Assembly: GCA_030549795.1 (NCBI GenBank)
Contig: JAUQQO010000009.1
Location: 141,985-205,984, forward strand
Direction of reading: 5' to 3'
DNA length: 64,000 bases
Source of the DNA: Pseudomonadota bacterium
GTDB taxonomy: Bacteria; Pseudomonadota; Alphaproteobacteria; Geminicoccales; Geminicoccaceae
Part shown: piece by piece, positions 45,714 to 56,679 of the stretch
How the letters are laid out: each line of letters opens with the position of its first letter
Numbering within the stretch: the stretch's first letter is position 1
Made by a program: the position numbers and the translations under genes
Notes under the pieces: model-generated
What the model was told of the DNA's origin: nothing
Seen by the model: the letters and a program-made list of their open reading frames with translations, nothing else
The model's database searches: none

Positions 45714-47156
45714 TCACCCGTTTCGCAGCGCGGCAAAGGCGGCGAGAGCCGCTTTGCGGGCCTGCTCGTGATCCACGATCGGCAGAGGGTAGGTTTCCCC
45801 CAACCGCACCCCCGCCTCTTCGAGCACGAGCGGAGGCGCCCGCCATGGCTCATGGATCCACGCGCTGGGCAATCGCGCGAGCTCGGGGACCCAACGCCTG
45901 ACGTAATCACCATCGGGATCGAATTTTTTGGCCTGTAAGATGGGGTTGAAGATACGAAAGTAGGGTGCGGCATCGATCCCGCAGCCTGCCACCCACTGCC
46001 AACCCATAGCATTGTTGGCAAGATCAGCATCAACGAGCGTATCCCAAAACCATCGCTCGCCTTCTTGCCATGGGATACGCAAATCTTTGGTCAGAAATGA
46101 GCCGACGATCATGCGCACGCGATTGTGCATCCAGCCCGTCGTCCACAATTCGCGCATGCCGGCATCGACGATTGGATAACCCGTACGCCCTTTCTGCCAG
46201 GCGCGCAGGGCTTTCGTGTCGACCGACCAGGGAAAGTGCGCGAACTCGGCGCGCAATGGCTCATCGGGCAGCTGCGGGAAATGGTAGAGGTTGGACCAAG
46301 CGAACTCGCGCCAGACAAGCTGGCGGATGAAGGGCCAAACGGCTTCGAAGCCGCGGCCTTCCGCTTCCGCCCGGGCCCGCGCCGCCCAATAGACCCGCCG
46401 CGGCGAAATCGTGCCGTGCGCGAGATGGGGGGAGAGGCGCGATACACCGCAACGCGCAGGAAAATCGCGCTCGTACCGGTACCGCCAGATCGGCCCATCG
46501 AGAAAGCGCGCGAGCAGCTTTTCTGCGCCCTGTTCGGATGGCTCCCATACCGCGCGCATGCCCACGGCCCAATCCGGCTTGGTCGGGCGCAGCGCGAGCG
46601 ATGCTATCGTTTCGCTCTCGAGCCCGGGATCGCAAAAAACGAGCTCAGAAGGCACGGGAAGAGGTGCTTGCGGCGGCTCTTGCGCGAGCCAGGCGCGCGA
46701 GAAGGGGGTGAAGACGCGGTAGGGCTCGCCATCGGCCTGCACGATTTGCGTCGGCTCGAAGAGAAGAGTCCCAGGCAAGCTCTGCGCCGCGATGCCGAAG
46801 TCACCCAGCCGCTTGCGCAACCGCTGCTCGATTTGGCGACCCCAGGGATCGTAGAGGCGGCTCCAGAACACCGCCCGCGCCCTCACGCGCGAGGCGACCT
46901 CGGCCACGATCTCATCGGCCCGCCCGCGTCGAAGCACCAGACGCCCGCCGCGCGCCGCCACAGCCGAAGCCAGCGCTTCGAGCGCGCCGGCGAGAAACCA
47001 CCGTGAGGCGGAGCCGTACCCCCAACATCCCGCTGAGACGTCGTCGAGCACAAAAAGCGCGACGACGGGAGCGCCCATGCGGACGGCCGCATCCAGCGCC
47101 GGGTGGTCGGCAAGACGAAGATCACGCGTGAACCAAATGAGAGTGGGCGAAACCAT
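45714..47156 (-). CDS. phr: Deoxyribodipyrimidine photolyase (cryptochrome/photolyase family)
   Basis: 480 residues from ATG 47156 (AAGGA 7 nt upstream). The N-terminal alpha/beta domain starts LIWFTRDLRLADHPALDAA. The C-terminal FAD domain has RLSPHLAHGTISPRRVYWAA, GYPIVDAGMRELWTTGWMHN, RMIVGSFLTKDL and DADLANNAMGWQWVAGCGID. These match class I CPD photolyases, which repair UV pyrimidine dimers with blue light. It is separated from pdeM by 30 bp on the same strand. Confidence 0.95.
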   Translation of the reverse strand: MVSPTLIWFTRDLRLADHPALDAAVRMGAPVVALFVLDDVSAGCWGYGSASRWFLAGALEALASAVAARGGRLVLRRGRADEIVAEVASRVRARAVFWSRLYDPWGRQIEQRLRKRLGDFGIAAQSLPGTLLFEPTQIVQADGEPYRVFTPFSRAWLAQEPPQAPLPVPSELVFCDPGLESETIASLALRPTKPDWAVGMRAVWEPSEQGAEKLLARFLDGPIWRYRYERDFPARCGVSRLSPHLAHGTISPRRVYWAARARAEAEGRGFEAVWPFIRQLVWREFAWSNLYHFPQLPDEPLRAEFAHFPWSVDTKALRAWQKGRTGYPIVDAGMRELWTTGWMHNRVRMIVGSFLTKDLRIPWQEGERWFWDTLVDADLANNAMGWQWVAGCGIDAAPYFRIFNPILQAKKFDPDGDYVRRWVPELARLPSAWIHEPWRAPPLVLEEAGVRLGETYPLPIVDHEQARKAALAAFAALRNG

Positions 47157-47186
47157 GCGCCGTCCTTTCACGCTCGCTCGTCTTCT

Positions 47187-47921
47187 TTACGCGGCTGGCC
47201 GCCTCGAAGATCGCCGGCAGGAGAGCAGGTGACGGCGCGCGTCCGGCTCCGGTGTCAGTCTCGCGGCTGGGACGGCAAAGACCCGGCGAGAGCCGAGGAG
47301 GTAGGCTGTGAACGGACCGGGGAACAGACCGGCGATGGCGGGGTCGAGGACATCGAGCCCCCCGGTGAAGGCCCCCAAGGCCGGGAGCAAAAGCCGCCTG
47401 CCGTCGCTTGCGAAACAGCGCCGGCGCTGGATGCGGCGCGCGGGTGTGGCGATCCGCGCGACAGGGTGGAGATGGCCGGCGATCTCGCCCTCTCTGCCCG
47501 AAGGAACGTGCACAAAGCTGAGCCCGGCCCTTTCAAAGCGCGGCAAAACGGCACCGCCCAAGGCGAGCGGGATCGCCGTATCGTGGTTCCCCGTCACCCA
47601 CAGCCAGAGTTGGCGGCGTATGAGCGCACTCAAGCGGTCGAACCCCGCTTCCTCGATGAGGGCGGCGGCTTCCGCACCGTGCAGACCGTCGCCCAAACTC
47701 ACCACCATTTGGGGTCGATGGCGTTCGATGAGCGCTTCAAGACGCGCGAGCGTCTCCTCGAACTCATAAGGAGGCGCCATGAGCCCCCGACGGGCGAGCG
47801 CTGCGGCCTTGCCGATGTGCAGATCGGCGACGATGAGCATTTTCTCGTCGGGCCACAGAAGTGCCCCCGCGGGATCGAGCAACAACTCGCGACCGCACAC
47901 GCGCAAGGGAAGCACGCTCAT
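47187..47921 (-). CDS. pdeM: Ligase-associated DNA damage response endonuclease PdeM
   Basis: 244 residues. Metallophosphoesterase motifs: LIVADLHIGKAAALARRG, SLGDGLHGAE, WVTGNHDTAIP and IAGHLHPVARI. It starts at ATG 47921, overlapping the helicase stop by ATGA. In many bacteria pdeM is encoded with an ATP-dependent DNA ligase, an SNM1-like exonuclease and a DEXH helicase, as a proposed DNA repair set. Only helicase and PdeM occur here. The basic tail after about residue 215 is likely disordered. Confidence 0.9.
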   Translation of the reverse strand: MSVLPLRVCGRELLLDPAGALLWPDEKMLIVADLHIGKAAALARRGLMAPPYEFEETLARLEALIERHRPQMVVSLGDGLHGAEAAALIEEAGFDRLSALIRRQLWLWVTGNHDTAIPLALGGAVLPRFERAGLSFVHVPSGREGEIAGHLHPVARIATPARRIQRRRCFASDGRRLLLPALGAFTGGLDVLDPAIAGLFPGPFTAYLLGSRRVFAVPAARLTPEPDARRHLLSCRRSSRRPAA

Positions 47922-50371
47922 GCCAGGGCCTCTGCGACCAGCTCCTCTACCGCCGCCTCGAGTTCTTGATCGAGCGCTTCGCCGCCTACGAATTCCTTCC
48001 CGATGCCGGCGATGATAGCCACAGCAAAAGGTGAGATTCGCTTTAGGGGTACGTGTTTGATCTTACCTTGGATGGCATGCAACAGATCCGATAGCCGACG
48101 CAGGTCGGTCATCGATTGGGCCGCCTCGGCCCGCGCTGCACGCAACAACACATGTTCTGGCTCGTGCTTGCGCAGGACATCGTAGAGCAGATCGGTGCTG
48201 ATCATGACTTGCCTACCGGTCTTTTCGCGACCGGGTAGACGCCGTTCGACCAATCCGGCTACGACCGCACAGTTGCGAAAGGCGCGGCGGAGCAGCGAGC
48301 TCTCTGCCATCCATTCTTCGAAGTCGTCGGCGAGCAGGTCGGGAGTGAAGAGTTCCTCCGGGCGGGTGATCGGCACGCGCCCCCACACCGCGATGCAATA
48401 GTCGGATGCGACGAAGCCGAGCGGTGCGAGCCGCATCCGTTCCATCCGTCGGGTCAGCAGGATGCCGAGCGTCTGGTGCGCGTTCCGCCCGGCCAAGGGA
48501 TAGGCGACGAGGAAATGGCGGCGCCCGCGCGGAAAGGTTTCGACTAAGAGCTCACCCGCCTCTCCGATGCTCGAGCGACGAACTTGCGCTTCCAACCATT
48601 CTTGCACCGGCATGGGAAGAGACGCCCACCGGCGCCGGTCGGCGAGGATCGCGTTCACGCGCGCTGCGAGCGCGCTCGTAAGCGGCAATTTGCCTCCCGC
48701 GTAAGCTGGGACTTTGGGTTCCCTCGCGCGTCGCGGGACGCGCACGATCACTTCGTCTTCGCGGATGCCGATGAATTCCAACGTTCGCCCGGCGAAGAGA
48801 AAGGTGTCACCGGGGGTGAGCGTGCTCACGAAATATTCCTCAACTTCACCCAACCGCCGGCCGCGCAAGCCCAGGCGCACCCGCATCATCGGCGCTTCCA
48901 CGATCGTTCCGACGTTCATCCGGTAGCGCCGGGCAAGGCGCGCATCGGCCAAGCGCCACAGCCCGTCCGGCCCGCGCACGAGCCGACGGTAGCGCTCATA
49001 GCGTTTGAGCGCATAGCCACCGGTGGCAACGAAATCGAGCACCGCATCGAAGTCGGCGCGCGAGAGGTCGGCATAAGGAGCCGCCTCGCGCACCTCGGCG
49101 AACAAACTGTCGGCATCGAAGGGACCAGCGCAGGCTACTCCAGTGATGTGCTGGGCGAGGACGTCGAAGCCGCCGGCAGCGACACCGCTGCCATCGAGCG
49201 CGCCCTCGGCGATCGCCGCGCGTGCCGCCAGACACTCGAGCACTTCGAAGCGGTTCGCCGGCACGAGCACCGCCCGCGACGGTTCCTCAAGGCGATGGTT
49301 CGCCCGTCCCACCCGCTGCAACAGCCGCGAAACGCTTTTGGGCGCGCCCACCTGCACGACGAGATCCACATCCCCCCAATCGATCCCGAGATCGAGCGAA
49401 GAAGTCGCAACGACCGCCCGCAAGCGACCGCTTGCCATCGCTGCTTCGACCTTGCGGCGTTGTTCGACATCGAGCGACCCGTGGTGCAGCGCGATCGGCA
49501 AATTGTCGTCATTCAGTCTCCACAACACGCCGAAGAGGACCTCGGCCTGCGCACGCGTGTTGACGAAGACGATGCTGGTGCGATGGCGGCGGATGAGATC
49601 GAGGATCGCGGGTGCCGCGTGGGTGGCGTAATGTCCGGCCCAGGGGATACCGGTGCCGGGAAGCAGGATCTCGACCTCGGGAGGTGCACCCGGCTCACCC
49701 TGCACGAGGGCAACGGACTCGGGCCGCGGAGAGAGATAGCGCAACAAGGAGCGCGGCTCGGCTATGGTCGCCGACAACCCGACGACGCGCGCCGCCGGCG
49801 CGAGGCGGCGCAGCCGCGCGAGACCAAGGGCCAAAAGCGCCCCACGCTTGCTCTCAGCAAGGGCGTGCAGCTCATCGAGGACGATGGCGCGCAATTTAGA
49901 GAACTGCAGCTGCGCGTCGGGATAGGACAACAACAGCGCGAGCGATTCGGGGGTGGTAAGGAGGACATCGGGTGGGCGACGCCGTTGGCGTGCGCGCGCG
50001 GATGAGGGCGTATCGCCGGTGCGCAAGGCAATGGCGATGGGAAGCCGCATCTCCTGGATCGGGGCTTCGAGATTGCGCGCGATATCGGCTGCAAGAGCCT
50101 TAAGCGGCGAGACATAAAGGGTGTGGATGCCGCACCCGCTCCCCGTTTCTGCGAGCTCAACAAGGCTCGGCAGGAAACCGGCGAGTGTCTTGCCGCCGCC
50201 GGTCGGTGCCAAAAGCAGCGCATCACGGCCTTCGCGGGCAAGCGCGAGCATCGCGAGCTGGTGCGCGCGCGGACGCCATCCGCGCTCGTCAAACCAGCGC
50301 GCAAAGCGCACCGGCAAAGCAGTTTCGAGCCCTGGTGCTAGCCCGAGCGGATCGATCAGCGTTTCGCTCAT
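47918..50371 (-). CDS. Ligase-associated DEXH-box DNA helicase (Lhr-core family)
   Basis: 817 residues. Superfamily 2 motifs in order: Walker A LLLAPTGGGKTLAGFLPSLV, TLYVSPLKALAADI, LLTTPESLALLLS, DELHAL (motif II), GLSATIAEP, FVNTRAQAEVLF, ATSSLDLGIDWGDVDLVVQV and QRVGRANHR. The C-terminal region (about 480-810) is the Lhr-type winged-helix and DUF4010-like extension. The homologue is a 3'-5' helicase of the mycobacterial Lhr type. Translation is coupled to pdeM. The ligase and exonuclease partners are not in the window. Confidence 0.93.
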   Translation of the reverse strand: MSETLIDPLGLAPGLETALPVRFARWFDERGWRPRAHQLAMLALAREGRDALLLAPTGGGKTLAGFLPSLVELAETGSGCGIHTLYVSPLKALAADIARNLEAPIQEMRLPIAIALRTGDTPSSARARQRRRPPDVLLTTPESLALLLSYPDAQLQFSKLRAIVLDELHALAESKRGALLALGLARLRRLAPAARVVGLSATIAEPRSLLRYLSPRPESVALVQGEPGAPPEVEILLPGTGIPWAGHYATHAAPAILDLIRRHRTSIVFVNTRAQAEVLFGVLWRLNDDNLPIALHHGSLDVEQRRKVEAAMASGRLRAVVATSSLDLGIDWGDVDLVVQVGAPKSVSRLLQRVGRANHRLEEPSRAVLVPANRFEVLECLAARAAIAEGALDGSGVAAGGFDVLAQHITGVACAGPFDADSLFAEVREAAPYADLSRADFDAVLDFVATGGYALKRYERYRRLVRGPDGLWRLADARLARRYRMNVGTIVEAPMMRVRLGLRGRRLGEVEEYFVSTLTPGDTFLFAGRTLEFIGIREDEVIVRVPRRAREPKVPAYAGGKLPLTSALAARVNAILADRRRWASLPMPVQEWLEAQVRRSSIGEAGELLVETFPRGRRHFLVAYPLAGRNAHQTLGILLTRRMERMRLAPLGFVASDYCIAVWGRVPITRPEELFTPDLLADDFEEWMAESSLLRRAFRNCAVVAGLVERRLPGREKTGRQVMISTDLLYDVLRKHEPEHVLLRAARAEAAQSMTDLRRLSDLLHAIQGKIKHVPLKRISPFAVAIIAGIGKEFVGGEALDQELEAAVEELVAEALA

Positions 50372-50471
50372 AAGGGCGATCTAGCGCGGCTCTGTCCCTC
50401 GGTCAGCGCGCGCCTCGACCACGCCCACGCGCTCCCTTAAAACGGTGCGGAGACAAGCGGTGATCGGCACC

Positions 50472-51419
50472 ATGCCTGCGCGCGTGTTCATCGACGGGGA
50501 AGCGGGTACGACTGGGCTCGGCATCCGAGAACGCCTCGCCCACATCCAAGGGGTCGAACTCGTCGCCATCGATCCCGAGCGACGAAAGGACCCGCAGGCG
50601 AAACGCGCGCTCCTGCAGACGGTCGACCTCGCGGTCTTGTGCCTGCCGGACGAGGCGGCGCGGGAGACCGTGGCGATCATTGAGGAACTGGGCGATCAGG
50701 GTCCGCGCGTGCTCGATGCGAGCACCGCGCATCGCGTGGCACCGGGTTGGGTCTATGGTCTTCCCGAACTGACCCCTGATCAACCGACGGCGATTCGTCG
50801 CGCGCGCCGCGTGGCCAACCCGGGATGCTATCCGACCGGGGCCATCCTTCTTTTGCGGCCGCTTGTCGACGCGGGCGTGCTGCCGAGCGATTTCCCGCTC
50901 ACCATCAACGCCGTTTCCGGCTATTCGGGCGGTGGGCGAGCGATGATCGAGGCCTATGAGCGCGGCTCCGCGCCGCCTTTTGAGCTCTATGCGCTTGGCC
51001 TCGAGCACAAGCACGTGCCCGAGATCCAGTTGTGGGCTCGGCTCGCGCGCCGGCCGCTGTTCGCTCCCTCGGTCGCGAATTTCCGCCAAGGCATGCTCGT
51101 GTGCGTGCCGCTGCACCTGGACGAGCTGCCCACGCGGCCGCGCGGACGCGACCTCCTCGAGATCCTCGCCGCGCGCTATTCCGGTGCTCGCTTCGTGCGG
51201 GTGGTAGCAGCGGGCAGCGAGGAACGCGCGATCGAACGCCTTGACGCTGCCGCGCTCGCCGGACGCGACGATCTCGAACTCTTCGTGTTCGCAAACGAGC
51301 CGCGCCGACAAGCCCTTCTCGTTGCCCGCCTCGACAATCTCGGCAAAGGTGCTTCAGGGGCGGCGCTTCAGAACATCAAGCTCATGCTCGGGCTCGAGGA
51401 CGAGGAAAACACGCCATGA
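50472..51419 (+). CDS. argC: N-acetyl-gamma-glutamyl-phosphate reductase (type 2)
   Basis: 315 residues from ATG 50472; an in-frame GTG at 50445 is the alternative. [19 protein letters not shown] at the start and the catalytic Cys in [19 protein letters not shown], with [19 protein letters not shown], define the short, type 2 ArgC. It reduces N-acetylglutamyl phosphate to the semialdehyde in arginine synthesis. Its stop overlaps the next start (ATGA). No other arg genes are adjacent. Confidence 0.95.
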   Translation: MPARVFIDGEAGTTGLGIRERLAHIQGVELVAIDPERRKDPQAKRALLQTVDLAVLCLPDEAARETVAIIEELGDQGPRVLDASTAHRVAPGWVYGLPELTPDQPTAIRRARRVANPGCYPTGAILLLRPLVDAGVLPSDFPLTINAVSGYSGGGRAMIEAYERGSAPPFELYALGLEHKHVPEIQLWARLARRPLFAPSVANFRQGMLVCVPLHLDELPTRPRGRDLLEILAARYSGARFVRVVAAGSEERAIERLDAAALAGRDDLELFVFANEPRRQALLVARLDNLGKGASGAALQNIKLMLGLEDEENTP

Positions 51420-51940
51420 TCTTTCGCTTGGACCAATACGAACTCGAGACCGAAAGCGACGAGTTCTGGGTCGCGCCGACAGCAGTGATCATCGGTCGAG
51501 TCAAGCTCGGTCACGAATCGAGCGTGTGGTGGAACTGCGTGCTGCGCGGCGATGGCGAGCCGATCGAGATCGGCGCCCGCACCAACATTCAGGACGGGAC
51601 CATCTGCCATACGGATCCGGGCTTTCCGCTCGTCGTCGGCCCCGATGTCACCGTCGGCCATGCCGCCGTCCTCCATGGCTGCACGATCGGGGCCGGTTCG
51701 CTCATCGGCATCGGCGCCATGGTGCTCACCGGCGCCAAGGTCGGCCGCAACTGTCTGATTGCCGCCAAGGCCTTGGTCGGCGAGGGCAAGGAGATCCCCG
51801 ACAACAGCTTGGTCATGGGAATACCCGGAAAGGTAGTGGGCGAGGTCCGCCCCGACCAGCTCGAGCGGATGGCGCGCGGCACGCGCGCCTATGTCGAGAA
51901 CTGGAAGCGGTACCGTCGGGCCCTCGTCCGCGTCGACTAA
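51416..51940 (+). CDS. Gamma-class carbonic anhydrase family protein
   Basis: 174 residues, coupled to argC by ATGA. Left-handed beta-helix hexapeptide repeats run from [20 protein letters not shown] to [16 protein letters not shown]. Zn-ligand histidines occur in [21 protein letters not shown]-terminal helix follows. YrdA/CaiE-like members have carbonic anhydrase-like folds, but activity has been shown for few of them. The enzymatic role is tentative. Confidence 0.9.
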   Translation: MIFRLDQYELETESDEFWVAPTAVIIGRVKLGHESSVWWNCVLRGDGEPIEIGARTNIQDGTICHTDPGFPLVVGPDVTVGHAAVLHGCTIGAGSLIGIGAMVLTGAKVGRNCLIAAKALVGEGKEIPDNSLVMGIPGKVVGEVRPDQLERMARGTRAYVENWKRYRRALVRVD

Positions 51941-52077
51941 TGGGAGAACAGCCCTGGTGAGCCAGGAAGCATCGGTTATGTTCGATAAGCGAGGGTAACT
52001 CGGGCGGGCCCTTATGGCCCTGTGGGCGCACCATCTTATCGCCATCGGACGAGCCTACTTACGACGAATCGAAGACC

Positions 52078-53661
52078 ATGACGATCACCCGCGAGCTGTT
52101 CGCGCGCTCAAAAGCTTGGCCCGTGCTCGAAGCGCTTAAGGTCCTCGAACGCGTGCGGCGCCGCCCACCCGCTAAGGGTTACGTGCTCTTCGAGACCGGC
52201 TACGGACCGTCGGGACTGCCACATATCGGAACCTTCGGTGAGGTGTTCCGCACCACGCTCGTGCGGCGGGCGTTCAGCCGGCTGAGCGATCTACCGACCG
52301 AGCTCGTTGCCTTCTCCGACGACATGGACGGTCTGCGCAAGGTTCCGGACAACATCCCGAACCGCGAGATGGTCGCTCAATATCTGGGCCGTCCCTTGAC
52401 CTCCATTCCCGATCCGTTCGGAACCCACGAATCCTTCGGCCATCACATGAACGCTCGGCTTAAGGCGTTCCTCGACGATTTCGGATTTCCCTATACTTTT
52501 ATGAGCGCGACCGAGTGCTACAAGAGCGGTCGCTTCGATGCCACGCTCCTTAAGGTCCTTGCCCACCACGACGAAATCCGCAACGTCATCCTTCCCACCT
52601 TAGGCCCCGAACGGCGCGCCACCTATTCTCCCATCCTGCCGATCTCGCCCAAGACCGGCCGGGTGTTGCAAGTGCCGATCCTCGAGACCCGCGTAGAATC
52701 GGGCACGGTCGTCTTCCGCGACGAGGACGGCACGCTCACCGAGGTGCCGGTAACCGGCGGCCACTGCAAGATGCAATGGAAATGCGATTGGGCGATGCGC
52801 TGGGTCGCGCTCGACGTCGATTACGAGATGTCGGGTAAGGATCTCATCGATTCCGTGAAGCTCGGTGCCAAAATCTGCCGAATTCTAGGCGGGGAACCTC
52901 CGGAAGGCTTCACGTACGAGCTCTTCCTCGATGAGCATGGTCAAAAGATTTCCAAATCAAAAGGCAATGGCCTCACAATCGAGGAATGGCTTCGCTACGG
53001 CACGCGCGAGAGCCTCTCTCTGTTCATGTACAAGGATCCGAAAGCAGCAAAGCGCCTCTATTTCGACGTCATTCCTCGTCACGTTGACGAATATCAACAG
53101 TTGCTCGAGGCTTATCCGGACCAAGACGATGAGAAGAAAATCAACAATCCGGTCTTCCACATTCACGACGGCAATCCGCCGGTCGATCGCCTACCGATCA
53201 CCTATGCCATGCTGCTCAATCTCGCAGCAGTGCTCAACGCCCAGTCCGCCGAACTCTTGTGGCGATACGTCTCTCGCTACGCTCCGGAGGTGACGCCCGA
53301 GACCCATCCCAAGCTCGCCCGACTGATCGAACACGCCCTCGCCTATTGCCGCGATTTCGTCTTGCCGGCACGGCGGCTACGGGCACCGAACCCGCTCGAG
53401 CGCGCCGCACTGATCGAGCTGCGCGACCGCCTTGCGGCTCTGCCCAGTGGAACCGACGGCGAGACGATCCAGAACCTTCTTTACGAGATCGGCAAAGCCC
53501 ATGGTTTTGTGAACCTTCGGGACTGGTTCAAAGCGCTTTACGAAACATTATTGGGCCAGTCCGAGGGGCCGCGTTTTGGGACTTTTATCGCGATCTACGG
53601 GATTTCAGAGACCCTCGCGCTCATCGACCAGGCACTCGCCCGCGGAGCCGAGCCGTCATGA
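52078..53661 (+). CDS. lysK: Lysyl-tRNA synthetase, class I
   Basis: 527 residues. Class I signatures: GYGPSGLPHIGTFGEVFRTT (HIGH-like) and DEHGQKISKSKGNGLTIEEW (KMSKS-like), with CKMQWKCDWAMRWVALDVDY in the Zn/insert region. The class I LysRS occurs in archaea and in many alphaproteobacteria in place of class II LysS. The 137-bp gap upstream holds no gene. Its stop overlaps rsmB (ATGA). Confidence 0.96.
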   Translation: MTITRELFARSKAWPVLEALKVLERVRRRPPAKGYVLFETGYGPSGLPHIGTFGEVFRTTLVRRAFSRLSDLPTELVAFSDDMDGLRKVPDNIPNREMVAQYLGRPLTSIPDPFGTHESFGHHMNARLKAFLDDFGFPYTFMSATECYKSGRFDATLLKVLAHHDEIRNVILPTLGPERRATYSPILPISPKTGRVLQVPILETRVESGTVVFRDEDGTLTEVPVTGGHCKMQWKCDWAMRWVALDVDYEMSGKDLIDSVKLGAKICRILGGEPPEGFTYELFLDEHGQKISKSKGNGLTIEEWLRYGTRESLSLFMYKDPKAAKRLYFDVIPRHVDEYQQLLEAYPDQDDEKKINNPVFHIHDGNPPVDRLPITYAMLLNLAAVLNAQSAELLWRYVSRYAPEVTPETHPKLARLIEHALAYCRDFVLPARRLRAPNPLERAALIELRDRLAALPSGTDGETIQNLLYEIGKAHGFVNLRDWFKALYETLLGQSEGPRFGTFIAIYGISETLALIDQALARGAEPS

Positions 53662-55049
53662 GAGGACGTAGCGAGGAGCCGCCGCGCCGGCGCAAAGGTC
53701 CGCCCACGCCGCCGCCGCGGCGCGGCCCGGCGCACGGCGGCCCGCCGGTCGTCGAGGCCAAACGGCCGCAGGCGACCGCGCGCTCGGTGGCGCTCGATGT
53801 GCTCGACCAGGTTCTCGGACCCGAGCGGCGTCCGCTCGAAGAAGCCTTCGCGAGCCACCCCGATCTGCCTCAGCTCGCCGCCCGCGACCGACAACTCGCC
53901 CGATTGTTGGTGGCAACGGTGCTGCGCCGGGCCGCTGAGCTCGACGCCCTGGCCTCGCCCTTCTTGCGCTTCAAGCTGGAACCTGCGCGCCTGCGCCACA
54001 TCCTGCGCCTTGGGATCGCGCAGCTCGCGATTCTCGAGACGCCGCCCCATGCCGCGGTCCACACCACCGTCGAGCTCGCCCGCCACGGCCATGAGAAAGC
54101 CGTGCCGATGATCAACGCCATCCTGCGGCGGGTGGCGATCCACGCCAAGGAGCGCCTGCCCCAACTCGACGGCCCGCGCTTGAATACGCCGGACTGGATG
54201 TGGCGGAGCTGGGTGCGCGCATTCGGCGAAGCGACCGCGCGGGCGATCGCCGAGATCCATATGCGCGAGCCGCCGCTCGATCTCGTCGTGCGCGGTGATC
54301 CCAACGAGCGCGCTGGCCCGCTCGGTGCCGAACCCTTGTGGCTCGACGTCGTGCGCCGCCCGGTTGGAGTCACGATCGAGAGCCTTCCGGGCTATGCCGA
54401 GGGTAGTTTTTGGGTGCAGGATGTCGCCGCCAGCTTACCGGCCCGCCTCTTGGGCGAAGTCAAGGATCGCTGGGTGCTCGATTTGTGCGCCGCTCCGGGT
54501 GGCAAGACCATGCAGCTCGCGGCCATGGGCGCACGGGTCACCGCTGTCGACATCTCCAGTCAGCGGCTTGCGCGCGTACGCGACAATCTCGCGCGAACCG
54601 GTTTTAAGGCAGAGCTCATCGAAGCCGACGTGACCCGCTGGCGCCCGCCCGAGCCGGCGCCTCTGGTCCTTCTCGACGCGCCCTGTTCGGCCACCGGCAC
54701 GATACGCCGTCATCCCGACATCCCCCACCACAAACGCCCCTTGGATGTCGAGCGAATGAGCGAGTTGCAGGATCGTCTGCTCGATGCGGCAGCGGAGATG
54801 CTCGCCCCGGGCGGCGTTCTCGTCTACGCGGTTTGTTCGCTTGAGCGTGAAGAGGGCGAGCATCGCATCAAAGCCTTACTCGAGCGTAAAAGCGTGGAGC
54901 TCGTGCGCGATCCGATCGAGCGATCCGAACTCAAGGGACTGCCGGCACTTCTCTCAGGGGCAGGAGAAGTTCGCACGCTTCCTTGCTTTTGGGCCGAGCG
55001 TGGAGGCATGGACGGGTTCTTCGTCGCCCGCCTGCGCCGCGTCGGGTGA
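53658..55049 (+). CDS. rsmB: 16S rRNA m5C967 methyltransferase (RsmB/Sun/Fmu)
   Basis: 463 residues from ATG 53658, overlapping lysK. A basic Pro/Arg-rich N-terminus (about 1-40) precedes a NusB-like domain ([20 protein letters not shown] to [20 protein letters not shown]). The SAM domain has [19 protein letters not shown], and the two catalytic cysteines are in [17 protein letters not shown] and [13 protein letters not shown]. It methylates C967 of 16S rRNA. A longer frame to 53259 lies inside lysK. Confidence 0.95.
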   Translation: MRGRSEEPPRRRKGPPTPPPRRGPAHGGPPVVEAKRPQATARSVALDVLDQVLGPERRPLEEAFASHPDLPQLAARDRQLARLLVATVLRRAAELDALASPFLRFKLEPARLRHILRLGIAQLAILETPPHAAVHTTVELARHGHEKAVPMINAILRRVAIHAKERLPQLDGPRLNTPDWMWRSWVRAFGEATARAIAEIHMREPPLDLVVRGDPNERAGPLGAEPLWLDVVRRPVGVTIESLPGYAEGSFWVQDVAASLPARLLGEVKDRWVLDLCAAPGGKTMQLAAMGARVTAVDISSQRLARVRDNLARTGFKAELIEADVTRWRPPEPAPLVLLDAPCSATGTIRRHPDIPHHKRPLDVERMSELQDRLLDAAAEMLAPGGVLVYAVCSLEREEGEHRIKALLERKSVELVRDPIERSELKGLPALLSGAGEVRTLPCFWAERGGMDGFFVARLRRVG

Positions 55050-55066
55050 ACCTCCGGAGCCTTGCA

Positions 55067-56614
55067 ATGAGCATTCGGCCGATCCATCGTGCGTTGCTTT
55101 CGCTCGCCGACAAGAGCGGGCTCGTCGACTTCGCTTCCGCACTCGCCGGACGCGGCGTCGAGCTCGTGTCGACCGGCGGCACCGCGCAGGTGATGCGCGA
55201 GGCGGGCCTCGCCGTCGTCGATGTCTCGACCATCACCGAATTCCCCGAAATCCTCGACGGGCGGGTGAAGACATTACACCCCAAGATCCATGGAGGGTTG
55301 CTCGCCACCGGCAGTCCCGAACATGAGGCGACGCTCGCTCGGCACAAGATCCCGCGCATCGATCTTTTGGTGGTCGATCTCTACCCCTTCGCCCGTACGC
55401 GCGCCTCAGGAGCGCCGTTCGCCGAATGTATCGAAGAGATCGACATCGGCGGCCCTGCCATGATCCGCGCCGCCGCCAAAAACCACGACATCGTCGCCGT
55501 GCTCGTCGATCCCACCGATCGCGAGCCCTTGCTCGCCGAGCTCGATCGCTTAGGCGGCACCACGCTCGAGACCCGCCGCCGGCTCGCCGCCAAGGCCTTT
55601 GCGCTGACCGCTGCCTATGATGCCGAGATCGCCGACTTCTTCCTCGAGGCGACCGGCGAACTCTTCCCCGATCAGTTCGTCTTCGCCGGGCAGAAGATCA
55701 TGCAACTGCGCTATGGCGAAAATCCGCATCAGAGTGCTGCGGTCTATCGGCGCTCCGGCCCGCGCCCTGGAGTTGCCACCGCGCGCCAGCTGCAAGGAAA
55801 GGAGCTCTCCTACAACAACCTCCTCGATGCCGACGCCGCGCTTGAGGCGGTTGCAGAACACGCCGAACCGGCGGTTGTGATCGTCAAACATGCCAACCCT
55901 TGTGGGGTCGCGGAGGCACCCGTTCTGCTCGAAGCGTGGAAGAAGGCGGTGGCCTGCGATCCGGTTTCGGCGTTCGGCGGGATTGTTGCCGTCAACCGAT
56001 CGCTCGATGCGGCAACCGCAGAAGCGATGATCGAGCTGTTCCTCGAGGTGATCGTGGCGCCGGCGGTCGAACCCGAAGCGGCAGCCGTGCTCGCGCGTCG
56101 GCCCAATCTTCGCGTTCTCGTACCCCACGGCCTGCCCGATCCGGCAGCGCCCGGCCTGGTCCTGCGCTCGCTTCAAGACGCGTTCCTCGTTCAGACCCGA
56201 GATCCCGGCGTCGACCATCGCGCGCAATGGCGGGTGGTGACTCGGCGCGCGCCGACCGACGCGGAATGGGAGGATCTTCTCTTCGCCTGGAAGGTCGTGC
56301 GACACGTACGCTCGAACGCGATCGTACTCGCCCGCGGGCGCGCCACTGTTGGCATCGGCATGGGCGAGACCAGCCGGGTGGACGCCGTGCGCCACGCCGT
56401 CGAACGGATGGAGCGCGGGGCCGGCAAAGGGCCCTGTGTGGTCGCGTCGGATGCCTTCTTTCCCTTCGCGGACGGGCTCGAGGCGGCGATTGCGGGCGGC
56501 GCCACCGCCTGCATTCAACCCGGCGGATCGAAGCGGGACGAGGAAGTCATCGCTGCAGCCGATGCCGCCGGCATCGCGATGGTCTTCACCGGAAGGCGCC
56601 ATTTCCGGCACTGA
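55067..56614 (+). CDS. purH: Bifunctional AICAR formyltransferase / IMP cyclohydrolase
   Basis: 515 residues from ATG 55067 (CGGAG upstream). The N-terminal MGS-like cyclohydrolase domain has [16 protein letters not shown] and [17 protein letters not shown]. The C-terminal formyltransferase has [30 protein letters not shown] with catalytic Lys-His, and [20 protein letters not shown]. It carries out the last two steps of IMP synthesis. It begins 17 bp after rsmB, the order common in alphaproteobacteria. Confidence 0.97.
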   Translation: MSIRPIHRALLSLADKSGLVDFASALAGRGVELVSTGGTAQVMREAGLAVVDVSTITEFPEILDGRVKTLHPKIHGGLLATGSPEHEATLARHKIPRIDLLVVDLYPFARTRASGAPFAECIEEIDIGGPAMIRAAAKNHDIVAVLVDPTDREPLLAELDRLGGTTLETRRRLAAKAFALTAAYDAEIADFFLEATGELFPDQFVFAGQKIMQLRYGENPHQSAAVYRRSGPRPGVATARQLQGKELSYNNLLDADAALEAVAEHAEPAVVIVKHANPCGVAEAPVLLEAWKKAVACDPVSAFGGIVAVNRSLDAATAEAMIELFLEVIVAPAVEPEAAAVLARRPNLRVLVPHGLPDPAAPGLVLRSLQDAFLVQTRDPGVDHRAQWRVVTRRAPTDAEWEDLLFAWKVVRHVRSNAIVLARGRATVGIGMGETSRVDAVRHAVERMERGAGKGPCVVASDAFFPFADGLEAAIAGGATACIQPGGSKRDEEVIAAADAAGIAMVFTGRRHFRH

Positions 56615-56679
56615 ACCGAAAAACGGCACCGATCCCGGTGTCGCCTTCGGCGCTCAAGTGACGGACATCTCGGGAGCGA

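Noticed and set aside
45568..45771. 67-codon Cys/Trp-containing frame after sufE
   Set aside because: It runs into the photolyase on the opposite strand, has no SD and no recognised motif. The nearby TATACT lacks a -35.
48584..50005. 473-codon frame opposite the DEXH helicase
   Set aside because: All helicase motifs read on the minus strand; this is a shadow frame.
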